Below are positions 1-8,029 of a stretch of 64,000 nucleotides of DNA, piece after piece. Position 1 is the first letter of the stretch. Each line of letters opens with the position of its first letter. The notes below the pieces were generated by a model that did not search any database, was not told the origin of the DNA, and saw only the letters and a program-made list of their open reading frames with translations. Made by a program: the position numbers and the translations under genes. The stretch is taken from the NCBI RefSeq assembly GCF_910583865.1, contig NZ_CAJTYX010000005.1, positions 24,018-88,017 on the forward strand. The letters run 5' to 3'. Source of the DNA: an uncultured Muribaculum sp. GTDB taxonomy: Bacteria > Bacteroidota > Bacteroidia > Bacteroidales > Muribaculaceae.

Positions 1-792
1 GTGGTGATGGACTGCGTCAATGCCATGCGCTACCAGTTGCGCCAGGAAGGGGAGACCGGTATCGGACATCTCGGTGTGCTGTCGCTTTCCGAGGAGGGAG
101 TCCCGTCATTCGAGCCTTTTGAAAGCGCTTCGATAGCGCCTCGCTATCTCGGCCTATGCGCTGTCAAGGCTGTACCGCTGAGCCTAAGGCAGCAGGTCCA
201 AAACCCTGTAGCCGAAACAACGCAGCCCGACCCTGCGGCCATCACAGAGACGCATGCCTCTGTCAAGCGGAACATAATGCAGGTGGCAGCCGCTATGGCA
301 GCCCTCGTGATGCTCGGCCTCATGCTCTCGACTCCTATCATCGACAACAGAGCCATACGCGCCTCCATGGCCCCAGCCATAGAGCACGTAACACAAACCG
401 ATGACACCATCATGGATGGCATCTCCACTCACGAGCTTGTAGAGACCGCGAGCAACATATCGCTCATAATCGCAGCCCCCGACTCATTGAAAGGCTCGGC
501 GTATGCATCAGCGCGCATATCCTCGCCTGCCGAAAACGAGCGTGCAACGGAGACAATGCGTTGTGACGCCTCCGACCCATATTTCCTGGTAGTAGCCTCG
601 CTCCCTTCAGCCTACAAGGCATCGGAATACATAGCCGAACATCCCTACGGAAGCGAGATGCACCTGCTCGAATGCGACGGGCGTTACCGCATCTATGTCG
701 CCACCGGAAAAACTTTTGCCGCCGCGCAACGCCCCATGCTCCGCGAAGGATTCTCCGAAAGATATCCACAGGCCTGGGTATGCCGTCCGTAA
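1..792 (+). CDS. HU-CCDC81/SPOR domain protein, 5'-truncated by window edge
   Basis: The frame is open from the first base and the gene very probably begins upstream. The first 60 residues resemble the second half of a Bacteroidetes HU-CCDC81 domain (GHLGVLSLSEEG), not a natural N-terminus. A hydrophobic segment at about residues 93-113 looks like a single membrane span. The last 75 residues (YFLVVASLPS to the C-terminus) form a SPOR domain, which in this family binds glycan strands lacking stem peptides at division sites. The expected topology is a cytoplasmic HU-like head, one membrane span and a periplasmic SPOR domain. An inverted repeat overlaps the stop codon. The family assignment rests on domain order and the SPOR pattern; the precise role in this lineage is unproven. 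Confidence 0.75.
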   Translation: MVMDCVNAMRYQLRQEGETGIGHLGVLSLSEEGVPSFEPFESASIAPRYLGLCAVKAVPLSLRQQVQNPVAETTQPDPAAITETHASVKRNIMQVAAAMAALVMLGLMLSTPIIDNRAIRASMAPAIEHVTQTDDTIMDGISTHELVETASNISLIIAAPDSLKGSAYASARISSPAENERATETMRCDASDPYFLVVASLPSAYKASEYIAEHPYGSEMHLLECDGRYRIYVATGKTFAAAQRPMLREGFSERYPQAWVCRP

Positions 793-814
793 AACATTTA
801 CGGCATACGTTTTA
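781..814 (+). terminator. Possible terminator overlapping the SPOR gene stop
   Basis: CCGTAAA (787-793) pairs with TTTACGG (797-803) across a 3-base loop and is followed by a short T run at 810-813. The hairpin overlaps the stop codon, which is common for compact Bacteroidetes terminators. It is a weak signal. Confidence 0.4.
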
Positions 815-867
815 AGGCAGATCATACCTATTCCTGTCAAACAGAACATACACTTTACCCATATAAG

Positions 868-1404
868 ATGACATCATTTCATGACCTCATAACCAATCGA
901 CGTAGCATACGCCGCTACACCGACGAAGAGATTTCCGCAGAAGATGTAAAGACAATCATGGAAGCCGCCCTGATGGCTCCCACGAGCAAAAGCAGCCGTC
1001 CATGGCAGTTCGTAATCGTGGAGGATTCAGCCCGGCTCGAAGCCTTAAGCAAATGCAAGGAAGCCGGAGCGATGCCTATCGCCAAGGCTCCGCTGGCCAT
1101 AGTGGTGGCCGTCGATGTGGAAGCAAGCGACCCGTGGATAGAGGATGCCTCCATTGCGGCGACCTACATACAGCTTCAGGCCCAGGACCTCGGGCTCGGC
1201 TCGTGCTGGATACAGATACGCGGACGCTACACCGACAACGACCTCGAATCGGAGACTTACGTGCAGAACGTGCTCGACATGCCCGACACAATCCTGCCGG
1301 TAGCCATCATCACGATAGGACATCCTGCCGAGGAGAAGAAACCGCAGAATCTCGAGAAGCTGCTCTGGGAGAAAGTCCATATCAACGAATGGAAGGAACG
1401 CTAA
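868..1404 (+). CDS. Nitroreductase family protein
   Basis: This is a 178-residue FMN-dependent nitroreductase-fold protein, of normal size for the small NfsB/NADH-dehydrogenase-like group. The N-terminal arginine cluster NRRSIRRYTDEEI (residues 10-22) is the usual FMN phosphate contact. APTSKSSRPWQF (about 38-49) and the later LGLGSCWIQIRGRY segment are typical isoalloxazine-pocket regions. No signal peptide is visible, so it should be a cytoplasmic homodimer using NAD(P)H. The substrate cannot be told from sequence. It overlaps the next gene by 16 bases, and the run nitroreductase, DUF2520, KdsC looks like one transcription unit. Confidence 0.88.
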   Translation: MTSFHDLITNRRSIRRYTDEEISAEDVKTIMEAALMAPTSKSSRPWQFVIVEDSARLEALSKCKEAGAMPIAKAPLAIVVAVDVEASDPWIEDASIAATYIQLQAQDLGLGSCWIQIRGRYTDNDLESETYVQNVLDMPDTILPVAIITIGHPAEEKKPQNLEKLLWEKVHINEWKER

Positions 1405-2180
1405 GGCCCGATGCGGCATGCGCACCCGGGCGCATAGTCATGCTCGGGTCGGGCAACGTGGCCACACACCTGGCCAAGGCATTAGGGCCAAGGTTGGTAC
1501 AAGTATGGTCGCGCAACTACGACAACGCGCGATCACTTGCCGAGGCTACAGGTGCCGAGGCTATCGAGAATCTCGACGACATAGCCACCGATGCCGACCT
1601 GTATATATTGTCGGTAAGCGACGATGCCATAGCGCCACTTGCCTCCCGCCTGAAAGGACGGCACGGGGTATGGGCGCACACCTCCGGCTCAATCGCAGCC
1701 GACGCGCTCGACGGCGTAGGAGACGCACATGGTGTGTTCTACCCTTTGCAGACATTCTCGCGCAACGTCGATGTCGACATGTCGCAGGTACCGTTGTTTG
1801 TCGAGGCTACCACCCCCGAGGCAACAATAATGCTCGAAAACACGGCGGCAATCTTCACAAACCATATCTACCGGGCCGACTCCGAACGTCGACGCAAACT
1901 GCATATCGCAGCGGTGTTCGCATGTAATTTCGCCAACTATATGTGGCTGAAAGCCGACAGCCTGCTGGCCGAAGAAGGACTCGACATACGTGTGTTCGCA
2001 CCGTTGATCGAAGCGACCTTGACCAAGGCGATGACCACAGGTCCGGAAGCCGGGCAGACAGGCCCTGCGCGACGCGGCGACCGCTCCGTTATTGCATCCC
2101 ACGAGGCAATGCTCGGCGATGACGACCGCGAGATATACTCGATGCTCTCATCATCAATCTTAAAACATTTCCACCAGTGA
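1389..2180 (+). CDS. DUF2520 / Rossmann-like NADP-binding dehydrogenase-type protein
   Basis: The 263-residue protein starts with a Rossmann beta-alpha-beta (GRIVMLGSGNVATHLAKAL, residues about 15-33) related to F420-dependent NADP oxidoreductases and pyrroline-5-carboxylate reductase. A helical C-terminal DUF2520 half follows (HIAAVFACNFANYMW). The frame stays open far upstream, but that part is read through the nitroreductase gene in another frame. I chose ATG 1389 because it keeps the first beta-strand; ATG 1440 would cut it off. It ends in a GTGA overlap with kdsC, implying translational coupling. The substrate is unknown. Confidence 0.82.
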   Translation: MEGTLRPDAACAPGRIVMLGSGNVATHLAKALGPRLVQVWSRNYDNARSLAEATGAEAIENLDDIATDADLYILSVSDDAIAPLASRLKGRHGVWAHTSGSIAADALDGVGDAHGVFYPLQTFSRNVDVDMSQVPLFVEATTPEATIMLENTAAIFTNHIYRADSERRRKLHIAAVFACNFANYMWLKADSLLAEEGLDIRVFAPLIEATLTKAMTTGPEAGQTGPARRGDRSVIASHEAMLGDDDREIYSMLSSSILKHFHQ

Positions 2181-2701
2181 GCAAAATAGACTACGACCTG
2201 CGACTCATCCGCGGCATCGCCTTCGATGTCGACGGCGTTTTGTCGCCATCATGCATACCCCTCGGGGCCGACGGAATGCCGCAACGAATGGTCAACATAA
2301 AGGACGGCTACGCCATACAGCTCGCCGTAAAATGCGGCTACCATATCGCGATAATCACCGGCGGAGACTCACAGGCAATCCACGACCGTTTCAGCGGCCT
2401 TGGAGTCAAGGACATATACATGAAAGCCGGCGTGAAGATAAAAGTGCTCCATGACTGGATGTCACTGCACGGACTGCGCCCGGAAGAAGTGGCCTATGCC
2501 GGCGACGACATTCCCGACTATGAAGTGATGAAGCATGTAGGCCTTCCGGTAGCACCGCGCGACGCAGCCTGCGAGATCAAAGAGGCGGCACGCTACATAT
2601 CCCCATATGACGGAGGACAGGGCGTGGGCCGCGACCTGCTCGAAGAGGTCATGCGTGCACAAGGCCACTGGATGAACGACGCCAAGGCCTTCGGATGGTG
2701 A
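2177..2701 (+). CDS. kdsC: KdsC-type 3-deoxy-manno-octulosonate-8-phosphate phosphatase
   Basis: This 174-residue HAD-superfamily protein is the size of the cap-less tetrameric C0 class typified by KdsC. Motif I is FDVDGVLS with nucleophile Asp17 and Asp19, motif II is TGGD (61-64), the motif III Lys lies in KAGVKIK (about 83-89), and motif IV is GDDIPD (109-114). KdsC removes phosphate from KDO-8-P in lipid A inner-core synthesis in the cytoplasm. It starts with GTG at 2177 inside the stop of the DUF2520 gene (4-base overlap), so translation is probably coupled. A nitroreductase, DUF2520, kdsC, maf order is familiar from Bacteroidales; here maf lies 5.3 kb away. Confidence 0.88.
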   Translation: MSKIDYDLRLIRGIAFDVDGVLSPSCIPLGADGMPQRMVNIKDGYAIQLAVKCGYHIAIITGGDSQAIHDRFSGLGVKDIYMKAGVKIKVLHDWMSLHGLRPEEVAYAGDDIPDYEVMKHVGLPVAPRDAACEIKEAARYISPYDGGQGVGRDLLEEVMRAQGHWMNDAKAFGW

Positions 2702-2767
2702 GACCGGTATGCACATATTTACACGAATTTTCATATTAACCAATTTACAACCAAACATTCCCTTAAA

Positions 2768-5320
2768 ATGAGACTAAGGAAAACTATTATCTCGACTGCA
2801 CTCGTCACTGCCGTCTGCACCACCGCTCCGACAGCCGCAAAGGCCGATGACGGATTCGACCTTTCATCGCAGCGCTCCGAGGTGCAGCACCTCAATCCCG
2901 TACCGGGGAAGAAAATCGACCATCACGGTCTTGTAATCAATCCCACTCCCCACAAGATCGACATCGACCGTTCCGCCACATATGCCCTGCCGTCGACTAA
3001 GAAGGTAAAGGACGTGAAGAAGAAATTCGATGACGCCATTTCGCGCACAGTGCCAGGAGGCATCGACCTCGTAATCGACTTCGGAGAAAAAGCGGCGAAG
3101 AAGCAAGGAGTGGAGCAACGCCCGGAAGCCTACAAGCTCACCGTCGACAAGAACGGAGTGACCATCACAGGCTATGACGAAGCCGGGGCATTCTATGGAT
3201 TGCAGACATTGCGCCAGATTCTCGCCTCCGACATCGCGGCCTCAGACACCATCCCATACATGACCATCAACGATTGGCCGTCGCTGTCACGCCGAGGTGT
3301 AATCGAAGGGTTCTACGGCGAGCCGTGGAGCCATGAGGTGCGTCTGTCGCTAATCGACTATTACGGCAAGAACAAACTCAACACCTACTTCTTCGGGCCT
3401 AAGGACGACCCCTACCACAGCACTCCCCACTGGCGCCAGCCTTATCCGGAGGCAGAAGCAAAGAAAATCAAGGAACTCGTGGAGGCCTCCAACCGCAACC
3501 ATGTCGATTTCGTCTGGGCCATACATCCCGGAGGCGACATCCGCTGGAACGAGGCCGACTACGACAGCCTTGTCAACAAACTCGACATGATGTATGACCT
3601 CGGCGTGCGCGCGTTCGCCCTCTTCTTCGACGACATCGACGGTGAAGGCCGTAATCCGGTAAAGCAGGTCGACCTGTTCAACCGCCTCCACCGGGAGTTC
3701 GTAAAGAAGAAGGGCGATGTGAGCAACCTCGTCGTATGCCCCACCGACTACTCCCGCCTCTGGGCCAAGACAGACTCCGCAGGCGCGCTCGCAACGTATG
3801 GACGCTCGCTCGACAAGTCGATCGAGGTGTTCTACACCGGCGATGTCGTGTGCAGCGACCTTACGCACGAAACCATGGATTTCTTCAACGGGCTTATAAA
3901 GCGTCCGGGATTCTGGTGGTGGAACTACCCCGTGTCGGACTACTGCCGCAACTACATCCTGCAAGGCCCGGTCTACGGACTTGACACGACGATTACCGAG
4001 AACGACGTGGTAGGCTTCGGCTCTAATCCCATGGAACATGGCGAGGCATCCAAACTGGCGCTTTACGGAGTGGCCGACTACACATGGAACACCCCCGCCT
4101 ACAACGCCATCGACAACTGGGAGCGCGCGCTCGTCGATCTCGCGCCCGAAGTCAGCGATGCATATCGCACTTTCGCCATACATTCAGCCGACACCGAGAC
4201 AGGCTACCGCCGCGACGAATCGTGGGAAACCCATACATTCACTGTCGACGAGTACACCCCCGAAAAGAGCGCGGCTCTCCTGGCCGAATTCAAGAAGATT
4301 TCGGATGTGCCCTCTATAATGGAGTCGAAGTGCGACAACGCCCTGCTCATGAAAGAGCTGAAGCCCTGGCTCACAGAGTTCGGGAAGCTCGGCAAGCGCG
4401 GAATAGAAGCTATCGGCCTTATCGACCTGTATCGCGCTGGCAACGACTCCCTCTTCTGGGCCGGGTATGTCGACGCCATCATGACTCCGGAGGAGCGCAA
4501 GGCCTACGAGGCACACAAGTCAGGCTCATTGAAGCTGCAGCCGTTTATCGAGGATGCGCTCGACGACATGGCAATGGGATTCTACCATAAACTCTCGGGC
4601 AACGTCCCGGACATGTACATCCCCACCGGAACCTACCCTACCCTTTCTACACGCCAGGCTCGGCTGATGCTGGACTGCGACACCACCAACCACTACACGT
4701 CAGGCGAAGCCCAGAAGGCCGGCGACTGGATAGGTCTCGACCTCGGAGCATTGCGCAAAGTCAACGAGATCATCGTGTACCAAGGCCGCAACTCGACTTC
4801 CGACTGCGACTTTTTCGACAACGTGGTCCTTCAGGCATCCCCCGACGGTAAGGAGTGGATCGATCTCACCGCACCGTTGAAGGACACCTACGACATCATC
4901 TGGACGGACAATGATGGCGTGGACGCCCGCTACGTCCGCATCAAGCGTCTCGACTCTGACCGTACAAACTGGACTACCGTGCGTGAGTTCTACGTCAACC
5001 CCATGACAGCCGAACGCCTGCCATATAATGCCGAGGCTTCCGACAAGACATCGATGTTCAACGCATTCGACCGCAATCCGACCACCATTGCAACGCTATC
5101 CGGCACCTGGAGCATTACACCCGGCAAGGATGCACGCTCCCTGGTAGTCCTGAGCGACGGCAACGGCAAGATTACCGTGACCCAGACCGATGCAAAGGAC
5201 AATACAACGGCTACAGACACCGTCGCCACACCATGGCGCAATGTCACCCTCGCTCCCGCCACGGAGAAAGTGACACTATCATCTCCGCATGCCGGCATCT
5301 ACGAGATAATCGTCAAATGA
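2768..5320 (+). CDS. GH84 beta-N-acetylglucosaminidase (O-GlcNAcase/hyaluronidase family), secreted
   Basis: This 850-residue protein has a Sec signal peptide (cleavage probably after residue 26, AAKA/DD). A GH20b-like alpha/beta domain occupies about 30-165 and the GH84 catalytic barrel about 175-470. The barrel carries GVIEGFYGEPWS and FFDDIDGEG, where Asp288 and Asp289 are the paired catalytic aspartates of substrate-assisted hydrolysis. A helical region and a CBM32/F5-8 C-like domain (about 630-755) follow. It should cleave terminal beta-GlcNAc from mucin glycans, glycoproteins or hyaluronan outside the cytoplasm. It stands alone on the + strand after kdsC, with a hairpin at 5374-5398 behind it. 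Its base composition matches the core genes, unlike the block that follows. Confidence 0.93.
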   Translation: MRLRKTIISTALVTAVCTTAPTAAKADDGFDLSSQRSEVQHLNPVPGKKIDHHGLVINPTPHKIDIDRSATYALPSTKKVKDVKKKFDDAISRTVPGGIDLVIDFGEKAAKKQGVEQRPEAYKLTVDKNGVTITGYDEAGAFYGLQTLRQILASDIAASDTIPYMTINDWPSLSRRGVIEGFYGEPWSHEVRLSLIDYYGKNKLNTYFFGPKDDPYHSTPHWRQPYPEAEAKKIKELVEASNRNHVDFVWAIHPGGDIRWNEADYDSLVNKLDMMYDLGVRAFALFFDDIDGEGRNPVKQVDLFNRLHREFVKKKGDVSNLVVCPTDYSRLWAKTDSAGALATYGRSLDKSIEVFYTGDVVCSDLTHETMDFFNGLIKRPGFWWWNYPVSDYCRNYILQGPVYGLDTTITENDVVGFGSNPMEHGEASKLALYGVADYTWNTPAYNAIDNWERALVDLAPEVSDAYRTFAIHSADTETGYRRDESWETHTFTVDEYTPEKSAALLAEFKKISDVPSIMESKCDNALLMKELKPWLTEFGKLGKRGIEAIGLIDLYRAGNDSLFWAGYVDAIMTPEERKAYEAHKSGSLKLQPFIEDALDDMAMGFYHKLSGNVPDMYIPTGTYPTLSTRQARLMLDCDTTNHYTSGEAQKAGDWIGLDLGALRKVNEIIVYQGRNSTSDCDFFDNVVLQASPDGKEWIDLTAPLKDTYDIIWTDNDGVDARYVRIKRLDSDRTNWTTVREFYVNPMTAERLPYNAEASDKTSMFNAFDRNPTTIATLSGTWSITPGKDARSLVVLSDGNGKITVTQTDAKDNTTATDTVATPWRNVTLAPATEKVTLSSPHAGIYEIIVK

Positions 5321-5373
5321 CACCCCATAAACCACCACAACAGGGTGAATAAACCTGTGAATAAACCACCACA

Positions 5374-5398
5374 GGGTGAGGCCTCCAAAGCCTCACCC
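5374..5398 (+). terminator. Candidate terminator after the GH84 gene
   Basis: A perfect 9-base stem (5374-5382 with 5390-5398) with a 7-base loop. No strong T tract follows, so the termination role is tentative. Confidence 0.4.
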
Positions 5399-5625
5399 CG
5401 CTCATATAATCGCCTTACCCCTGTTCATCTAACCGTCTCTCCCTGCTCATCTAATTGATGATTTCATGGTTCAAGTCCACATTTAATCATTGGTCGCTTA
5501 TATACTGCTTTTGCTACCAGACCAAACGGTTTGTTTAAACGTAATAGCAATTACATAAAAAGTAATTTGTTACAATCCTAAGATGAAGATTTGAGGTGTA
5601 GAATGATAGGCTATGAAAAAATACA

Positions 5626-5633
5626 TAACTTTG
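5626..5633 (+). promoter_or_regulatory. Bacteroidetes -7 box TAACTTTG for the HAD phosphatase
   Basis: Matches TAnnTTTG, 36 bases before the ATG at 5670. A correctly spaced -33 TTTG is not clear. Confidence 0.55.
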
Positions 5634-5669
5634 TAAGCGAATTTCTAAGAATTAAACCTTCATTATCAT

Positions 5670-6314
5670 ATGACAAGATTAGCAATTTTCGATTTCGACG
5701 GCACATTGGCTGATACCCAGCGTAATATTGTGGTGACATTCCAAGATACTATGCGAAAACTCGGTTTACCTGTTGCCGAAACTGATGTTTGTGCCGCGAC
5801 AATCGGATTACCTTTAAGCGAAGGGTTTCTCAAAATCTATCCAAGTATGTCACCTGAACTCGTAGAACGATGTGCGGAAACTTATCTCGAATTGTTTGAG
5901 GTTAATAAGAAAATAATCAAACCACAATTGTTTCCATATGTCCTTAACTCACTTTCCCGGCTGAAAGAGCGAGGTGTCAGAATGAGCATAGCATCATCAC
6001 GAAATAAAACCTCTCTCGAAGAATTTGCGAGGGACATGGAACTTGCTCCATTCATGGATTATATATTAAGCGCTGATGATGTTGTTAAAGCAAAACCGAA
6101 TCCGGAACCGGTACTGAAAACGCTCGAAGCCTTGAATGAGAGTCCGGAAAATACCATTGTCGTAGGTGATATGGACGTTGATATATTGATGGGCAACCGT
6201 GCCGGGTGCAAAACCATTGGGGTGACTTATGGCAATGGCAGTAAAAGTGAACTTGAAACATCCAATGCCGATTTCATTATAGACTCTTTCAATCAGATAA
6301 CCGATATTATATAA
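5670..6314 (+). CDS. HAD-IA family phosphatase (phosphoglycolate phosphatase-like)
   Basis: This 214-residue protein has all four HAD motifs. DFDGT carries Asp8 and Asp10, motif II serines are at 109-110 (IASSRNK), Lys140/142 lie in VKAKPNPEPV, and the metal-binding GDMDVD is at 166-171. A helical cap of about 60 residues after motif I fits subclass IA (phosphoglycolate phosphatase, PpaX, beta-phosphoglucomutase-like). The substrate cannot be assigned. The gene is clearly more AT-rich than kdsC, maf or the GH84 gene, which suggests acquisition. A strong terminator follows at 6391-6430. It is preceded by its own -7 box, so it is probably monocistronic. Confidence 0.82.
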   Translation: MTRLAIFDFDGTLADTQRNIVVTFQDTMRKLGLPVAETDVCAATIGLPLSEGFLKIYPSMSPELVERCAETYLELFEVNKKIIKPQLFPYVLNSLSRLKERGVRMSIASSRNKTSLEEFARDMELAPFMDYILSADDVVKAKPNPEPVLKTLEALNESPENTIVVGDMDVDILMGNRAGCKTIGVTYGNGSKSELETSNADFIIDSFNQITDII

Positions 6315-6390
6315 TTGTAGCATCGTTATTATACGAAGAACGCTATATACAGATTCGCAAATAACCCGCCCTCAATCAACTTTTAAGAAA

Positions 6391-6430
6391 AGACAGCATC
6401 CGATTACCAATCCCGGATGCTGTCTTTTTA
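6391..6430 (+). terminator. Strong intrinsic terminator
   Basis: A perfect 12-base stem (6391-6402 with 6414-6425) and an 11-base loop followed by a T-rich run. It separates the HAD gene from the first MNT/HEPN module. Confidence 0.88.
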
Positions 6431-6484
6431 TTTCTGCATGCTTTTCTATTGCTTTCATGCCGTTTTTGTCGTCTGCGCGGTTTC

Positions 6485-6689
6485 CCAACGATTTTCAAGG
6501 TTGAAACGTTTATACATCGGAAAGAATCGTTATATTTGCGGTTGTAACACAACAGTCTATGAAGTTGATTGAACTGAATATGCAACGAATCATCGACCTT
6601 TGCCGCAAGCACAAGGTCAAGACTTTGGCCGTCTTTGGCTCTATCCTCACGGATAGATTCAATGACCAAAGCGATGTGGACTTGCTTGT
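6485..6689 (+). repeat. Direct repeat copy 1: promoter plus 5' end of MNT gene
   Basis: Bases 6485-6689 match 7251-7455 at a fixed offset of 766 with a single visible mismatch (A at 6498, T at 7264). The repeat covers the promoter, the leader and the first 43 codons of each nucleotidyltransferase gene, then identity collapses abruptly. No transposase or terminal inverted repeats border it. Confidence 0.95.
6531..6538 (+). promoter_or_regulatory. -7 box TATATTTG for MNT/HEPN module 1
   Basis: Matches the TAnnTTTG consensus and sits 20 bases before the ATG at 6559, so the leader is very short. The same box recurs at 7297-7304 for module 2. Confidence 0.7.
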
Positions 6690-6861
6690 GGATTTTGATG
6701 AAGAAATAACATATCATAACTACGCAGATAACTTCTTTTCTTTATATTATGCTCTACGCAACCTTTTCGGCAGAGAAGTTGATCTGGTTGATGCTTCATC
6801 AGTAAAGAATCCTTATTTCAAGGAAGAACTTGATGAGACAAAACATATGATTTATGGATAG
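6559..6861 (+). CDS. MNT-domain nucleotidyltransferase antitoxin, module 1 (MntA-like)
   Basis: This 100-residue minimal nucleotidyltransferase carries the GSX10DXD signature: Gly27-Ser28, ten residues, then Asp39 and Asp41, with a third acidic residue at about Asp75 (REVDLVD). In characterised MntA/HepT pairs the MNT protein adds AMP to a tyrosine near the HEPN active site and so silences the toxin. Its 3' end overlaps the HEPN gene by 8 bases, the usual MNT-HEPN coupling. All catalytic residues are present. The first 43 codons are identical to module 2 at DNA level and the rest is divergent. Confidence 0.87.
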   Translation: MKLIELNMQRIIDLCRKHKVKTLAVFGSILTDRFNDQSDVDLLVDFDEEITYHNYADNFFSLYYALRNLFGREVDLVDASSVKNPYFKEELDETKHMIYG

Positions 6862-7195
6862 AAAGACGCTTAAATATCTGAACGACATATATTCGGCTAT
6901 TCTTGAAATTGAATCGTTCATGGAAAGTCGGCCTAAAGAATATGCGACATTCTGCAATGACACGCTTTTTCGACGTGGAGTAGAACGAAACATTGAGATA
7001 ATGGGCGAGGCCATGAATCAAATTCTAAAAGTTGTACCCGATATTCCAATCACCTCATCCCGCAAAATTGTGGACACCCGCAATTTCGTGATACATGCCT
7101 ACGATTCTTTACGTCCCGATATTCTATGGAGCATTGTTATAAACAACCTCCCGCTTCTGAAAAAGGAGATAATACAACTTCTTGATGCAAAATAG
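6854..7195 (+). CDS. HEPN-domain ribonuclease toxin, module 1 (HepT/DUF86-like)
   Basis: This 113-residue all-helical DUF86 protein carries the RX4HXY active site as Arg76, His81 and Tyr83 (RNFVIHAY). HepT toxins are RNases; the tyrosine is where MntA-type partners place AMP. The start overlaps the MNT gene by 8 bases. The region before the motif (RRGVERNIEIMGEAMNQIL) is typical of HepT. The catalytic motif is intact, so the toxin is predicted to be functional. The RNA target is unknown. Confidence 0.87.
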   Translation: MDRKTLKYLNDIYSAILEIESFMESRPKEYATFCNDTLFRRGVERNIEIMGEAMNQILKVVPDIPITSSRKIVDTRNFVIHAYDSLRPDILWSIVINNLPLLKKEIIQLLDAK

Positions 7196-7250
7196 TGATA
7201 TTTACACAAAGTTGGCGGCTCAATCTATAGATGTATAGGAGGTGCAGGCA

Positions 7251-7455
7251 CCAACGATTTTCATGGTTGAAACGTTTATACATCGGAAAGAATCGTTATA
7301 TTTGCGGTTGTAACACAACAGTCTATGAAGTTGATTGAACTGAATATGCAACGAATCATCGACCTTTGCCGCAAGCACAAGGTCAAGACTTTGGCCGTCT
7401 TTGGCTCTATCCTCACGGATAGATTCAATGACCAAAGCGATGTGGACTTGCTTGT
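7251..7455 (+). repeat. Direct repeat copy 2: promoter plus 5' end of MNT gene
   Basis: Second copy of the 205-base repeat at 6485-6689. It supplies module 2 with the same promoter, leader and N-terminal coding region as module 1. Confidence 0.95.
7297..7304 (+). promoter_or_regulatory. -7 box TATATTTG for MNT/HEPN module 2
   Basis: Identical in sequence and spacing (20 bases to the ATG) to the module 1 box, because it lies in the direct repeat. Confidence 0.7.
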
Positions 7456-7633
7456 CAATTTTGACACTACCGACCATGAAAAGTGGGATTACGTCACAAA
7501 CTACTTCGATTTCCGTGACGCATTGGAGGGCCTTTTCGGTAGAAAGGTGGATTTGATTGAGGAGAAAGGCCTGCGCAACAAATACTTTATTGCCAATGTC
7601 AACCGCACAAAACAGATGATTTATGGCTATTGA
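7325..7633 (+). CDS. MNT-domain nucleotidyltransferase antitoxin, module 2 (MntA-like)
   Basis: This 102-residue paralogue of the module 1 antitoxin has GSX10DXD with Gly27-Ser28, Asp39 and Asp41, and a third Asp at about 76 (RKVDLIE). Residues 1-43 are identical to module 1, then the sequence diverges (FDTTDHEKWDY here against FDEEITYHNY). The divergent half should contact the cognate toxin, so the pairs are expected to be specific. It overlaps the toxin gene by 11 bases. Residue 45 is Asn instead of Asp next to the DXD strand; its effect is unknown. Confidence 0.86.
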   Translation: MKLIELNMQRIIDLCRKHKVKTLAVFGSILTDRFNDQSDVDLLVNFDTTDHEKWDYVTNYFDFRDALEGLFGRKVDLIEEKGLRNKYFIANVNRTKQMIYGY

Positions 7634-8006
7634 GGAAGTTCTGACTTATCTCCAAGACGTATTGGATGCAATTAACGATTTACAGAGTTGCTTCGTTGAC
7701 TTTCCCAACAGATATGATTTGTTTGAGAAAGACATCATGCGTAAATGTGTTGTTGAGCGTAAGACAGAGATAATGGGAGAAGCAATAAACAGAATAAGGA
7801 AGGTAGATCCATCCATAGAGATTCCAAATGCAAGAGCCATAATTGACACACGCAACCGAATCATACACGCCTACGATAATGTTCAACCGACATTTCTTTG
7901 GGGATTGGTAGTACGGCATATCCCTGAGCTTAAAAAAGACATCGAGCGAATCATTGCTGAATATGAGGAACAGTACAATCGCGAAAACAATCTAAATTCC
8001 GATTGA
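7623..8006 (+). CDS. HEPN-domain ribonuclease toxin, module 2 (HepT/DUF86-like)
   Basis: This 127-residue DUF86/HepT protein has Arg77, His82 and Tyr84 forming RX4HXY (RNRIIHAY). It shares the family scaffold with module 1 (ERKTEIMGEAINRIRK) but differs at most positions and has a longer charged C-terminal tail. The start codon lies inside the antitoxin gene. It ends 23 bases before maf, so read-through into maf is possible. Confidence 0.86.
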   Translation: MAIEEVLTYLQDVLDAINDLQSCFVDFPNRYDLFEKDIMRKCVVERKTEIMGEAINRIRKVDPSIEIPNARAIIDTRNRIIHAYDNVQPTFLWGLVVRHIPELKKDIERIIAEYEEQYNRENNLNSD

Positions 8007-8029
8007 AAGGCCCTTAATCAAAGCTTCTT

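Larger units (their letters stand above)
5321..5669. other. Intergenic region with short repeats, hairpin and -7 box
   Basis: No convincing gene is present. It holds near-repeats of CAGGGTGA with AATAAACC (5341-5378), a GGGTGAGGC/GCCTCACCC hairpin (5374-5382 with 5390-5398), two related segments ending GTTCATCTAA and GCTCATCTAA (about 5420-5455), and a TAACTTTG -7 box at 5626-5633 for the next gene. AT content rises sharply from about 5460, marking the start of a compositionally different block. Confidence 0.5.

Noticed and set aside
1..3. GTG at the first base as the true start of the SPOR protein
   Set aside because: The first residues match the middle of an HU-CCDC81 domain, so the gene continues upstream of the window.
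1002..1388. A longer N-terminus for the DUF2520 protein
   Set aside because: This part is read out of frame through the nitroreductase gene and is arginine-rich shadow sequence; ATG 1389 keeps the Rossmann start.
3350..4183. Long minus-strand ORF opposite the GH84 gene
   Set aside because: A shadow of the GH84 reading frame; no domain pattern of its own.
6485..8010. An insertion sequence as the cause of the MNT/HEPN duplication
   Set aside because: No transposase, terminal inverted repeats or target duplication are visible.
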